Source: Malania oleifera
Lineage: Eukaryota; Streptophyta; Magnoliopsida; Santalales; Ximeniaceae
NCBI RefSeq assembly: GCF_029873635.1
Contig: NC_080428.1
Location: 66,061,101 to 66,125,100 of the forward strand
DNA length: 64,000 nt
Direction: 5' to 3'
This document shows, in pieces, positions 10,664 to 22,804 of this stretch (the first letter of the stretch is position 1; each line of letters begins with the position of its first letter). The notes beneath the pieces are model-generated. The model did not search any database. It worked only from the letters and a program-made list of their open reading frames with translations, and was not told the DNA's origin. The translations under genes and the position numbers were made by a program.

Positions 10664-13600
10664 TTAGCACAACTTCAGCTTCTCAGTAGTCACCACCTTT
10701 ATTAATATGTCTGTTGGATTCTTACTACCTCGAATCTTTTCAAGTGCCAACACTCCATCCTCTAATAGAGATCTAATGAAGTGATAACGTAGTCCAATGT
10801 GTTTGGTTCTGAAATGAAATGTAGAATTCTTTGCCAGATGTATCGCACTCTGACTATCGTTGTACAAAATATTCCTCTCCTGCTTTAATTCAAGCTCTGT
10901 CAACAAACCTTGAAGTCAAATCATCTCTTTGCTAGCTTCTGTTACTGCAACGTACTCAGCTTCTATAGTGGATAGGGCAACAATCTTTTGTATCTGCGAC
11001 ATCCAACTAGCAACTGTTGTGCCAACAGTGAACACATATCCGGTGGTGCTCCTATAGTGATCAACTTCACTAGAAAAATAGGCATCTACATACCCTTTGA
11101 CTTTCAAGTCTCCTTTATCGAAACACAAGCACTTATCAATAGTACCTCTGAGGTACCTGAAGATCCACTTTACTGCTTCCCAATGAGTCTTCCCTGGATT
11201 TGACATGAACCTGCTGACTGCTCCCATTGCTTGGCCAATGTCCAGTCTGGTACAAACCATGGTGTACATGAGACTTCCAATAGCTTAGGCGTAAGGTACC
11301 TTAACCATGAAGTCCTTCTCTTCATCTGTCTGGGGAGCCTGATCCTTAGAGAGGAGAAAATGTCCTGCCAATTGTGTATTTACTGCTTTGGCGCTGCTCA
11401 TGTTAAACCTCTGTAAAACACGGTTAATGTACTCCGACTGAGATAACTGCAACGTTCCCTGTCGCTTATCTCTGGAAATCCGCATTCCAAGTATCTGCTT
11501 TGCTAAGCCCAAGTCCTTCATGTCAAACTCTTTTGACAATTGCTGCTTCAATTTTCTGATCTCTTCTATATCTGGTCCTACGATTAGCATATCATCCACA
11601 TATAACAACAAAATGATATAGCTAGACTGATACCTCTTAAAGTAGCAACAATGGTCGGCGTTGCACTTTTGAAAATCATTCATGTGCATAAAGCTGTCAA
11701 ATTTCCAGTACCATTGCCTAGGAGCTTGTTTAAGACCGTACAAGCTTTTCTTCAACCTGCAAATCAGATGCTCTTTACTTTTCTCTAAGAATCCTTCTAA
11801 CTGATGCATATAAATTTTTTCATCAAGATCACCATGAAGAAATGTCGTATTCACATCCAACTGCTCAAGATGTAGGCCCTTCGAGGCAACAATGCTCAAG
11901 ACTGATCTGATGGTTGTCAACTTCACAACAAATGCAAAGATGTCGGTGTAGTCAATTCCTTCCTTCTGCTCAAAGCCTTTGACTTCCAACCGAGTCTTGT
12001 ACCTCCTGGAGCCATCATGCTCCTCTTTGATCCTGTACAACCACTTGTTGTGAAGAGTCTTCTTACCTTTGGGCAACTCATCTAGTTCCCACATTTTGTT
12101 GGAGGTTAAGGACTTCATCTTGTCCTTCATCGCAAGCTCCCACTTGCTTGTATCTTCCACCTGACATGCTTCATCATAGCATTCGGGCTCTCCTCCATCT
12201 GTAAGAAGTAATCTATATACCTTCTAATTGGTACAAGGGGCCGAGAAGATCTCCTAAGCTTCGGAGCTAGAGTAGGAAGCGGTGTTGCGATGATCTACTC
12301 TACCGGTTCCTCCGCCTGAGGATTCTCGGCATTCCATTGTTGCATCCTGACACCTTCTAGGACATCATTTATATCTACATAGGTTGACTCTCTCTGAACT
12401 GGTTCGGTGGATTCTACTATGTGTCTATCTTTGTACATCACCTTTTCATTGAAAAACATGTCTCTGCTTCTGATCAGTTTCTTATTTTCATCGTCCCAAA
12501 TGCAATACCAATATTCATCTTCACCGTAACCAACGAAGGTGCATTTTCTGGACTTGGATCAAGCTTGTTTATGACATGATTACTGATATGTACATATGCA
12601 ACACAACCAAAAACTTTCAAATGTGAAAGTCTCACTTTTTTCCGCTCCATACCTCTTCTAGTATACGATGGTCCAATAGTACTGATGGACCCCTGTTAAT
12701 CAAGTATGCTGTTGTGTCGATTGCTTCTACCTAAAACTGCAATGGTAAGTCTGACTGTATACGCATGCTTTTAGCTCTTTCAGTCAACATTCGGTTCATC
12801 TTATCGGCTATGCCGTTGTGCTGAGGCGTACCTGACACAGTTCTTTCCATCTTGATACCGTGCTCATAGCAGAATTTCTTGAACCCGGTGTCTTCGTACT
12901 CATCACCATTGTCTATTCTCAGCTTCTTGATTCTCAAACCAAATTCATTTTCAACCATAGCTTTCCATACCTTGAAAGCATCAAAGACTTCCGACTTATA
13001 CTTCAAAAAGTAAAGTTATACCTTCTGAGAATGATCGTCAATGAACATGACGAAGTAATTCCCACCGCCTATGGATGAGATGGGCGTCAGTCCCTATACA
13101 TCTGAGTGGACTAGTTCTAGTCTCTCCTTCTTTGGGGCACGGGTGTTTTTCTAGAAACTGACCCTATTCTGTTTCCCGAATATGCAATCCTCGCACATGT
13201 CAATCTCGACCGATCGTAGACCACTTAATTTTCCCTTTAAGTGCATCACCCTGAATCCTTTCTCGCTCATGTGACCGAGTCGTTGGTGCTAGATGTTGCT
13301 GTCATCGTTTCCTACAGGAATTAAAATAGACATGGAGGCATTGGAGGTTAGATAAAGTGTTCCGCTTTTCTTACCTCACGCAATTGTTAATATACCCTTT
13401 GAAACCTTCCATTCATCGCCAATGAATTTCGTCGTGTATCCCTCATCTGCCAGTTGATCAACTGAGATCAAATTTTTTCTCAAGTCTGGAATATATTTGA
13501 CATCCTTTAGCTTCCATACTGATTTGTTTATCTTGATCTTCACAACTCCCTTGTCAGCTATGTCGAAAGGATGATCGTTGCCAAGGTACACCTTACCAAA

Positions 13601-14430
13601 ATTACTTAGTGTGTACTACTCTAGGCAATCTCTGCTACAAGTGGTATGAAATGAGGCTCCGGAGTCTAAGACCCAAGACTCCTGTTTGCTCTCCAGAGAG
13701 CATATCAAAGCATCTTTTTCTCCTAAGGACGAGGCGACATTTGCTTCTGTCTTCGCCTCAGATTCCTTTCTCATACTTTTGCACTGGTTTCTGAAATGAT
13801 CGGCCTTTCCATAGTTCCAGCACTCAACGTTCTTTGTACCCTGGGAACCTGTGGGATTTCTGGATCTAGACGCCTGGTCCTAGATCTACTGTGATTGTTT
13901 GATCGTCCATGTCCACTTCCTTTTCCTCGACGTTCCACGTTCAAGGCTAAACTTGAAGTGGAGGCATTGTTCAACTGCATTCTGATCTCTTCCGTCAAAA
14001 TCATGTTGATGACCTAATCGTACTATCAAATGTAATTCCAACCGAGGTGAGTTGATCCGATAGCTTGTTAAAATTATTCAAGTGTCTGCTAAAACTTTCA
14101 CCTACAAACATACTCATGGTAAACAATCTTTTCATCAAGTGTATCTTATTCGCGACTGATGGTTGCTCGTACATAATGGATAGCGCATCCATAAGGAACT
14201 TAGTGGTTACCAAGTGCTTGATGTTGAAGGCAACAGACTTTACCAACGTCATTCTGATAGCTCCGAGAGCTTTTCGGTCAAGCAACTCCCACTCACTCTC
14301 CTTCATGGATTCTGACTTCTCCTTCAATGGTAAGTGCAACTCCTTACCAAACAAGTAGTCTTCAAACTGCATTTTTTAGAAACCGAAGTTGGTATCATCA
14401 AACATCTCGATCTGTGAGCTCTTTTCTTTC
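10664..14430 (-). pseudogene. degenerate Copia gag-pol polyprotein (outer element)
   Basis: This is the polyprotein of the outer element, in the usual Copia order. Gag starts at about 14430 (FGKELHLPLKEK) and has an in-frame stop where a tryptophan is expected. A zinc-knuckle remnant (CWNYGKADHFRNQC) and the protease motif DSGASFH lie around 13680-13830. An integrase zinc-binding region (QRLGHMSEKG) is near 13270, with core residues in VMFIDDHSQ and TPQHNGIADKMN (12731-13080). Reverse transcriptase spans 11285-12160 with LLLYVDDMLIVG. RNase H spans 10664-11269 with ALSTIEAEYVAV and YNDSQSAIHLAKN. Stops at tryptophan positions (for example KEMI, stop, LQG at about 10915) and frame breaks show that it cannot make an intact product. 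Confidence 0.88.
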
Positions 14431-15250
14431 GACATCTTGATTCACCAATCTAGAGATGGAATTAGCTCAAATAGACAATACAGTTGGATTCAGAACGGCC
14501 GAAAATCTTAAAAATGGTTCAAGTCATCGAAAAACGGACCCAAATGGTTTCAAAAAAATCAATCAAACTTTTGGTCAAATCTGGTCAAACTTGGTCAACT
14601 TTAACGGAATATTCCCTCCGTTAATGGAATATAACTCAAGCCGTTAACGGTCACTGATGCCGTTACTGCTTTTGTTTGTTGACGCGGCACTGTGGGGCCC
14701 ACCTACTAAAGTGGCGATGTAGGGTACACCTACTGACGTGTCCTGTAGGGTCCACTGTAGGCCCAACTGCTGACATGGTGTGGGGCCTAGATGATGTGGA
14801 CCACTAACGTGTTACAGGACCCATCTTACGTGGCCGCTGACTAGATCGCTTACTCGGCGCCACGTGGCACACTAACTCGGCACTGACTGTACTGATGCGA
14901 GCTGACGTGTTACGGGGCCTAGCTGATGTGGCACTGACGATGCGCTAATGCGGCGCTGATGTCACTCTGAAATCTGCCTTCTTCAACCGTCAGCCTTGTC
15001 AGAAGTTCACCAGTGCGTGGGAACGTGTGAGGCCACCTATCGATCACTTGTTGGCACTTGAGAGCACATGGGGGCACATGGGAACGTGACCTAGCCGTCG
15101 GTGGCACATGCAAGCACGTGCGGTCTCGTCCGGTTACCACCGTTGGCTTCTTCTCGACGAGAGGAACACAATGGTGGCCTCAAAACTGAGTTTTAAGCTA
15201 CTGGATAGAGGCTCTGATCTGGGGATTTTGCTTCGGATCTGCGATTTGCT
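14430..15250 (-). other. Copia 5' leader (untranslated) region
   Basis: This lies between the 5' LTR and gag. It is unusually GC-rich for the window and has many imperfect repeats of a CTGACGTGGC-like motif (about 14680-14960). The equivalent region of the inner element, about 9460-9720, has the same character. Confidence 0.6.
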
Positions 15251-15255
15251 CCAAC

Positions 15256-15270
15256 CTCGTTCTGATATCA
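15256..15270 (-). promoter_or_regulatory. primer-binding site of outer Copia
   Basis: The minus strand reads TGATATCAGAACGAGG two bases inside the 5' LTR end. It is a diverged form of the initiator-methionine tRNA site used by Copia elements. Confidence 0.7.
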
Positions 15271-15272
15271 AT

Positions 15273-15711
15273 TGCTGGGGTGGATCTAGGAGCAACAATC
15301 ACACACGGGTAAAAAATAAATAACAAAAATAGAACATCATATTTACATGGTTCGGCCGAATTGACCTACATCCACGGAGCAAACACCAATTTACTATAAC
15401 CAGGAGAATAATGCAAGGAGGAGGAGGCTACTACCTTCAACTCAACTCTCTCTCTCTCTCTCTTTCTCACACAACGCACACAGCACACAACTCTACACTT
15501 CCCCTTTGCCTCACACACTACACGCAGCTTCAACACACACTACTATATATAGCCATGGGGAGGTGGAGTGGTTAGCAAAAATTCAAACATGGTGGCTTAA
15601 TGTCAGCCATGGCAAGCAAGGTTGGTGAAGGGTTACTGGTCTCTTATGTAAAATCAACATAAGCTGCTAGGACAGTGGCTACAGTCTCCACATACTGTGT
15701 GCGACTCAACA
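15273..15711 (-). repeat. 5' LTR of outer Copia
   Basis: It begins TGCTGGGGTGGATCTAGG and ends GCGACTCAACA on the plus strand, with a short CT tract inside. It pairs with the split 3' LTR. 'ctatatatagcc' at about 15543 is a possible promoter-like stretch. Confidence 0.88.
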
Positions 15712-16262
15712 CAGCTCTAGTGAGGTATTGTTCATTTTGGCCACTATCCTTGCTCGTTTGTCCTATAAAAGGCATCTTACTTAATTGGAGCTCAAACCCT
15801 CTTTATAAGCCCAAAATCTCCCTAGTACATATCCAATGTGGGACCGTGACAGGCTCTTCAATCTGATTTTTGACATACTCATCAGGGTGATCTCCTTAAT
15901 ACACATCCAATGTGAGACCACAACAGGCTCTCCCGTCCGATCTCTGACGTACTCATCAAAATGGCTTACACTTCTATGTAGGATCCACTCACATGATAGT
16001 ATCCTCAGGATAGCTCTAATACCAAATATAATGATTTTGAGACCAACTTAGATGAGATATTGTCCGTTTTCGCCCACTAACCTCATGGGTTTGTCCCATA
16101 AAAGACATCTCACTTAATTGGAGTCTAAACCTTCTTTATAAGCACAAGGTCTCCTTAATACACATCCAATGTGGAAGTGTGACAGACTCTCCTACCCAAT
16201 ATTTGACGTTGTCGTCAGCGTGATTTTCCTAGTACATATTTGATGTGAGAGCGTGACAAGTA

Positions 16263-17403
16263 GCCAAGGAAAGTAAAAGATGGCCAAATATATTAAGAAA
16301 GGTCAAGGTTGGGGTTTTGTACCATAGGCAAATTCAAGAAAATAAATAAATAAATTTAGAATTCAAAAAACATGAATCCCAAAAACAATTTTACAAAATT
16401 TGACTAATGAAACACTCCTTTTATGAGCTTAATTTCATGACTAAGCTGACTAGGGCGTATTTCATTGCTTAAAAAAACAAATAAATAAATAACAAAAAGG
16501 AGATGAATTGAAGCACAAACTAGAATTATGGTGCAATCATGGCATTAATAAATTTTACCACCTAGAAGTAATACAAGTGTAATAATAGACCATCAGATCG
16601 GATATGAGGCGAAGTAGCAGCAACCGGATATGAGGCGAAGTATATTGTTCCTTATCTATCCTCAAATATTTGATTCTATACCAAAAATGTAAGTTCAAGC
16701 AATAAGTAGGCTAGGAAGAACCTTAAAATGATTGAAAGCAGATAAAACCATGCTCTGATGAAGAACAAGTAAATAATTTTCCAAACATGTCACTGAAGAA
16801 GTATGCGGCTAGCTGTCTTTCTAAGCACAGTTTGTAAATTTAAAAAAATAAAAATAAAAGGCAAAAGAACATAATCAACGGAAAAGGAAAAGTCATAAAT
16901 CAAGGAGGAAGCTAAAAAGAAAACCACAACTTCTATCCAAAAAAATGATTACTTAAATCCTATGCTGCTGGATTGATCAGTTGTCTTGGATTGAGATATA
17001 TAATCATTTGTTTTAAAAGGTAAAAATATGTTTTTATTAGAAATAAAAGAAAAAACAGAGGAGAAATATATAATTAAGGTGTAATGGAAGTATTGTTCAA
17101 ATCAATATTATCAAGAGAAAGAAAGAGAGACGGAGCGAGAGATGAACAGAGTGAATAGCGAAGAAAGCAAAATTATAGAGCCTCGGACGTACGGTTGCCC
17201 GAGAAACAAGAACAAATCAATCCAAGGACAGACACATGACCACAACAATAACTCCATTTCCATTCCGCCCGACATTAGCTTAAATTCAATAAAAGTTGAA
17301 ATGCAATCTACAAATCCATCAATTCATTCAAGAACACAAACACAGAGTTCCTATGAACTCAACAATGCAGAGACGGAAACAGAGAAAGGAGAGCGAGGGA
17401 AAC
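16263..17403. other. no gene recognised
   Basis: AT-rich sequence. A 14-bp motif 'cggatatgaggcga' is repeated at 16600 and 16626. No coding signal was seen on either strand. Confidence 0.5.
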
Positions 17404-17443
17404 CTTTCTTCGCGGAGATAGTCTTCAGAGCCGCATCGAAATC

Positions 17444-17508
<65 letters not shown>

Positions 17509-17640
17509 GAAGCTTAATAATGGCGAGAGAGAGGGACAGACAGAGTGCTTCGGTTTCCTTCCTCTGTATGCTGGTTCAGGTTGGTTAGGCTCAAAGATCC
17601 GATACTCGCAAGACCATCCAAGAGAGGTGGACTCGCCCCA
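17404..17640 (-). other. candidate 5' UTR exon, possibly of the PHO1 gene
   Basis: On the minus strand a GA-rich stretch (including the 52-bp CT/GA array at 17451-17502) ends at a possible donor GCGAAGAAAG/GTTTCC at 17404. GA-rich leaders are common in plant 5' UTRs. The nearest minus-strand gene downstream is PHO1, whose start exon has a strong 3' splice site at 5923. Joining them would create an intron of about 11.5 kb. An open stretch on the plus strand is low-complexity and unconvincing as a gene. Transcript data are not available to me. Confidence 0.3.
17451..17502. repeat. (CT)n microsatellite
   Basis: A near-perfect CT array outside any LTR, in a possible transcribed leader. Confidence 0.93.
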
Positions 17641-18440
17641 TCAGGACCCTTCCTTTTGCTGGATTGCGCATTTCTGGGATCTCTACGGCGGAGATGAACT
17701 AGTTATGCGTATCGTATCTTGAAAGGGTGGCGTAATAATGTGGTACTCCCGGGAGCAGCGCAGTGGACTCTTGGGGTCCTTCATTCCACGTGGCCTCATG
17801 CATGCGTACACTCGCCCATTGTGAACGATTCGTGTTTCGAAGCATAAATGAAACGTCGTCGTGTCGTCTGTCGTGTCACCGGATTAGTTACCCGCCCAAA
17901 CTCTCTAGCCCCTCTCCCACTTTGATCTCTTATCCCTTACATTTTGTTTGTGTTTGGAGGGTTTGTTTGTGTTTGGAGGGGAAAAAGAAAAATAAAACAG
18001 GGAAATTCTCATTATTCAATATTCAGCATTTGACAAACGTCCAATCGGTGTTTAGAAGTCGTAACTGCATTCGAATTTACCTGAGTGGCGTATCAGGGGG
18101 AAGGTAGCTGCCCACCAGGATTTGGTGCCGCACTCTAAAAAGTTGGTCGGTGGCTTAAATCCCACATTATCAAAATAATAATAATAATAATAATAATAAT
18201 AATTTGATTTTTTTTGTAATGACTCTAGGGTTCTATTAAAATAAAAGATAAAAAGACTTATTATTTATTAATACTCCCTTAATAGTTTTTTAACCTTCAC
18301 CAAATTAGTGTGGAGGCTTTAGAATTTGAATTAACAAGTTATATTTGAACAGCACGAGTAAATAAGCCATTACAACATATTTATCCTAATTTTCTCAAAG
18401 AAACGAACCTAACTAAAAGTTTATAATTGTGCTACTAATC
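17641..18440. other. intergenic, possible promoter region
   Basis: A moderately GC-rich 17650-17900 becomes AT-rich by 18130. It contains an (AAT)n array at 18172-18203. I see no coding exon. Confidence 0.4.
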
Positions 18441-18445
18441 ATATG

Positions 18446-20515
18446 TGTTGATTTTTTGAGTTCGATCTCTATTTTAATGCTGACAAATACAAGTGTCTTT
18501 TATATATATGTTTTAGTGTATGAACAGGTATAATTCAGGTCGCACATAAGATCAAGAGAATATGAAAGCCAAGATAAGACTTAAAACTCAAATCTGACAT
18601 ATTCCATAATGTTAAAGAGTAAAGGAGAAGAAGAAGACATAATATTTCTTTTGTAATTGCATTTATTTTTATTATTTGATTTATAATAATGCATACATCT
18701 GCATGATATGGTTATTTTCTTAGACAAAATCATAGATTGACCATAGGGAGCCACAGGACCGTAAAGTGACCTTAGGAATCATCATAAAAATTCTCTTAAG
18801 CCTAAATTGCACAAGAGACCAAAAATGACATAAAGGTCATTTTTGTGATGTTTCGGGTGACCGAACCTTGACAATATAAAATGTCTCAGTCGACCAAACT
18901 GACTGGAGGTCAATAGTTGACCAAGCTCGGGCAACCGAACCTAAATTGAACTAATTGTTCTTGGTCGACTAAATGCTTAAAAGCCACTTTTTCACTATCC
19001 CCGACCACCCGAACTCTAAGTTCAAATAACCCTGGGTGACCGAATTATGAAGTTCGGCAGACCGAACTATTTATTGGGTCACCGAACCTTGAGCGTTTGG
19101 AAAATCACATTGGCCCAGCCACCCAAACTTTCCCTCGGGCACCCGAACTTGAAAAAGTAACTTTTCTATTTGTGTCTGTTCAGGCGACTAGGCGACCGAA
19201 ACTCTCGGGTTACCATATTTTTACCATTGATAATTAAGGGTAATTGGGGTTAAATTTTAATTAAACTTTTCTAAAATTTTCAATAGATCCCCAATAGTCA
19301 TATTTTGTTGAAAAACTATAAATACCCCTTTCATAACTTAAATTAGGAACTTTGATTAGCCTAACTTTTCTCTCAAGTCTTTTTCCTAATCAAAATTCTC
19401 CCACATACTCTTTTACTTGAAAATTCATTTTGAGGTCAAATTCTTCATACTATCCAAACTCTCTTTCATTTACTTTTGAAAATTATTTTTACAAGAAAGT
19501 ATTATTTAGGCATTTTGTTTACAGTCAAAGCATGTTTACTCTCATTCTCTTTTCACTTTTAAAATCTCTTTGAGAGTAAGCCTTGAGATTTCTCCACATA
19601 TTTCTATGGTAAATATATTAGAAAAATACATTCTTGTTTTGATTTGCACATAGATCTTCAAATGCATATATTTTGTTTTGTGCAAAGTTTTTGAAACTAA
19701 AACCCTAAGTTCTCTTACGTCTTATTGAAAATATTTTTTAGAGAAATATTTAGTTTATGATTTAAATCATTGAGGCCCCCATCATACATATTATATTCAA
19801 AAATTACAAAAATTATTTTTGAAAGCACTCTTTCTTTACTGAGCATAAATCATATCATAAGAGAGTGCATACATTTTAAAGCTTAAATGTTGTACATCTC
19901 CGCTTGTATTTAAAAGTATTTTATTATGTACAAAAATATTTTTAATGTACCAGTTCAGTTCCGTTATTGAACTGGAGAGTTTCAGTCCCATAAGTAAGAT
20001 CGGTTGGATTCAGCCCGAAAATTGAATTAGGAAGTCTCAACCCCGTAAGTGAGGCCGGTTCTATTCAGTTCGAAAATTGAACTAGGGTTTTCCTCGTCTC
20101 GTAAGGAGAGGAAGTAAACGGCTTCTACTCCGCCCGTTTAAGTGAGTAAGTTTAGTGTAATCCTTGGGAACTATGCCCAAAGCGGGGACGTAGGTCGATT
20201 TGGTCGAACTTCGATAACAAATATCATGTGTCTCTCTCTCTCCTTATCTCATTTACTTTCCACACTTTTAATTTCAATTTATGTATGTCTGTTCATATTT
20301 TGTTATAACCATCTTGCATGCATATAAAATTAATTTAAATAAGATATGCAGCATACATGTATGTATGCATACATTGCTCACTTACTTTACATACATGTTT
20401 TATTTCGAATGGGATATGAGATGTGGTGAATCGACGTAATTGTTTAAATTAACGAAAAAATTTTAAATGTCCAATTCACCCCCCCTCTCCTCTTGGGATC
20501 ACACTAATTCCAACA
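18446..20515 (+). mobile_element. solo LTR, 2.07 kb, with exact target duplication
   Basis: It begins TGTTGATTTTTTGAG and ends CACACTAATTCCAACA. It is flanked by the exact 5-bp duplication ATATG at 18441-18445 and 20516-20520. No internal retrotransposon sequence is present. It has many copies of a GGCGACCGAACC-like motif at 18850-19200, TATA-like 'aaaactataaatacccc' at about 19313, 'gggacgtaggtcgatttggt' near 20187 and a C-rich 3' end. It belongs to the same family as 44172-48095. The layout resembles long Copia (SIRE/Maximus-type) LTRs; the lineage is inferred. Confidence 0.85.
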
Positions 20516-20520
20516 ATATG

Positions 20521-22804
20521 TTGAACCCGTTCATAGTCAAGTTTGATTCATTTATAAAGCGAATGTCAAAATTAGAATTATAATTTAGGAATTGTTCCTA
20601 ATGAACAAGCCTAATCAAGCTTTTACTAAGTTGAACTCCCAAGTTAATGAGACCTGACTCGACTTGTTTAGGCCGAATTTTAAACAATATTGAATCTCAT
20701 ATTTCAGTGTCTAGTTAAGATATATTAAAAGTATATTTCTATTAGCATATGTGTGTGTTTACTAAATTGTGTATTTGAAACATTTCACACATAAAGTTAA
20801 AATATTGGTGAAGGTCCCACTTCAATTTTACGCGTTTATGAGATATTCTCAAAATACATAATTTAGGAAAATTAATGACCCATTTAATTTTGGAAAATAT
20901 TTTTTAATTTTTTATTTTTCAAAGAGTTATAAAAATGTTAGCTTATTTTAAATTTTTTTTAATATTTGTATTAAAAAGATAGAAAACAAAGAGTTCACTT
21001 AAATGTGTAAAATAATTTTTTTATCTTTTATATCTATTTTCCAAAATAATCTAAAAAAAAATTTATTTCTATTTTTTCAACATTATGTAAGATAATAATT
21101 AGAATTGTGGATTTTGAGACTTGAATTTGAATTTGTGTAGATTTAGAAGAAATTTTATATAGTATCCACACAAATTGAAGTGTAGCATTTGAATTTCTTG
21201 CTACCATATGAAACATAAGAGTTGGAAATTTAGAAAAATAACAAAAAAATGTTTTCAACTTTTCTATATAAATTAAAAAAATTAAAAAGCAATTGACATT
21301 TTGCAATTATTTAAAAAATTAAAACTAAAAAATGAGATTATTTTTCATAAACCAATATTATCAATATTCTTTATTATTGTTTATTTCATACAAATATTTT
21401 TAAAAAAATACAAAATTAATTACATTTTTGTAATTTTTAAAAAGATAAAATGAAAAATAAAAATTGTTTTCAAAATTAAATAGGCCTCAAGTATTTTTCG
21501 CTCCTAAAAACACAATCAATCTCTAAACAAGAGCATGTGAATTTTATTAATTGACACGTGCTGAATTTAAAAACTTTTTTTCAATAAATCCAGATAAATT
21601 AAAATATACATTAAAAATTACTTTAAAATAATGATTTTGGATATATTTGTAAAATCTTCCAATTTTTTGGGATAAGATTAAAATATTCTATTTTTCATGT
21701 GCATGTACAAATAAATTATACTGTACTTATACTATATTTAAGAGCATAAACTTCAAAGCTTACATTTAAATTTAAACTTAGATAGATTAAGATGAAATAC
21801 AGTGTAAAATTATATTTTTAAAAAAAATTAAATGAGGACTAAACCAAATGAACAAGATAGATGAAACTCGCTTAATCTCTAGTTAAAATTTCAAAACGTT
21901 TAATTCCTAACCATTTTATCATAAGTTGTGACCCTTCAAACTAAAAACTCTTCAAAAATAATATCTATAACATAACACATCAAATGTGACATTATGAGTA
22001 TTGATTAGTAGAAAAAGGCATGACATGAATTTAAAAGATGGAATGAATAAACCCATTTGTAATAATACTAGCTTTGTCACTTGAACAATATAGCCAACTA
22101 ACATTAAAGTAAAATAATTGATAAGATCAAATCCACCCAAAAGACGGGTATCAAGGTCATACGTATAGACAGGCATAAACGCAAGGCAAAGGGTTTGGGC
22201 AATTAGGCAGTGGTACCCTTAGATGACCAAATTTCGGATACTGATTGGGTAGCCTCTGCCCGAAACCAACCATGAAAGAAATTAAACACGCATTGACATG
22301 TACAAAAAGGGGAATGACAATCCCATGAAATAGAACGAAACTGGTGGCCCAAGCAACTTGCATGAGCATGACAACAAGACTATTGAACACCGAAGTCATC
22401 CATTGTAGAATGTAATTGGATGAGAATTGAAAGGAACAGAATGAAAAATCCAAGTGACGAACTCAATTCCTTTCCTAGGTAAGAAACATATAATAATTTA
22501 GGAGAAACAACTCAATGTAACAAAAATCTTTACTTAAATTGTAACAGCAAAATCCTGACATTTGGGGCTCATGTGCAAAAAGACATCTACAAAAATGTTA
22601 AAGGCCAATGATTTCTCTGCAAACTCAATGGGGTGGATAATGCCATTGTAATATAAAGATTTGATTTAGAAGTACCAACTAAAAGACACAAGCTATGTAC
22701 AAAGCAACCCCCGCAAACTACAAACAGTTCCGGACCAAAATGAGGAAGATGCACACTTAGTTGTCTCCACTGCAGTCTTGGAGCTTCACTAGAATAGGGT
22801 GCAA
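20521..22804. other. AT-rich intergenic sequence and bL32m 3' flank
   Basis: 20521-21950 is very AT-rich and holds nothing I recognise. Around 22190-22270 the sequence has a repeat-like look ('cgggcagaggctaccc' on the minus strand) without a defined element. The last few hundred bases before 22805 presumably hold the 3' UTR of the ribosomal protein gene. Confidence 0.45.

Larger units (their letters stand above)
7793..15711 (-). mobile_element. Ty1/Copia retrotransposon (outer), interrupted by a second Copia
   Basis: This is an LTR element read on the minus strand. The LTRs begin TG and end CA, and the 5-bp target duplication CAGCT is exact at 7788-7792 and 15712-15716. The 5' LTR is 15273-15711 (439 bp). 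The 3' LTR is 7793-8121 continuing at 10461-10570, split by the inner element. The primer-binding site TGATATCAGAACGAGG follows the 5' LTR and a polypurine-like tract abuts the 3' LTR at 10571. The internal part encodes gag, protease, integrase, reverse transcriptase and RNase H in Copia order, broken by stops. Subtracting the insert leaves about 5.6 kb. Confidence 0.92.
7779..16262. mobile_element. TRIM-like repeat, split by the Copia insertion at 7793-15711
   Basis: The pieces are 7779-7792 and 15712-16262. Joining them across the Copia gives a continuous reading, 'gggccagct' followed by 'ctagtgaggtatt'. The right piece carries repeated motifs: TATTGTTCATTTTGGCC, 'gtcctataaaaggcatc', 'cttaattggagc' and 'acatatccaatgtggga'. 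The block occurs about twice in tandem, and a third diverged copy lies at 23360-23706. No coding capacity. The short, noncoding, LTR-like structure suggests a TRIM family. Confidence 0.55.

Noticed and set aside
17142..17588. Plus-strand open frame of 148 codons
   Set aside because: Half of it is the CT microsatellite translated as leucine-serine, and the rest is low-complexity. No family signature was seen, and the minus strand looks more like a leader exon.
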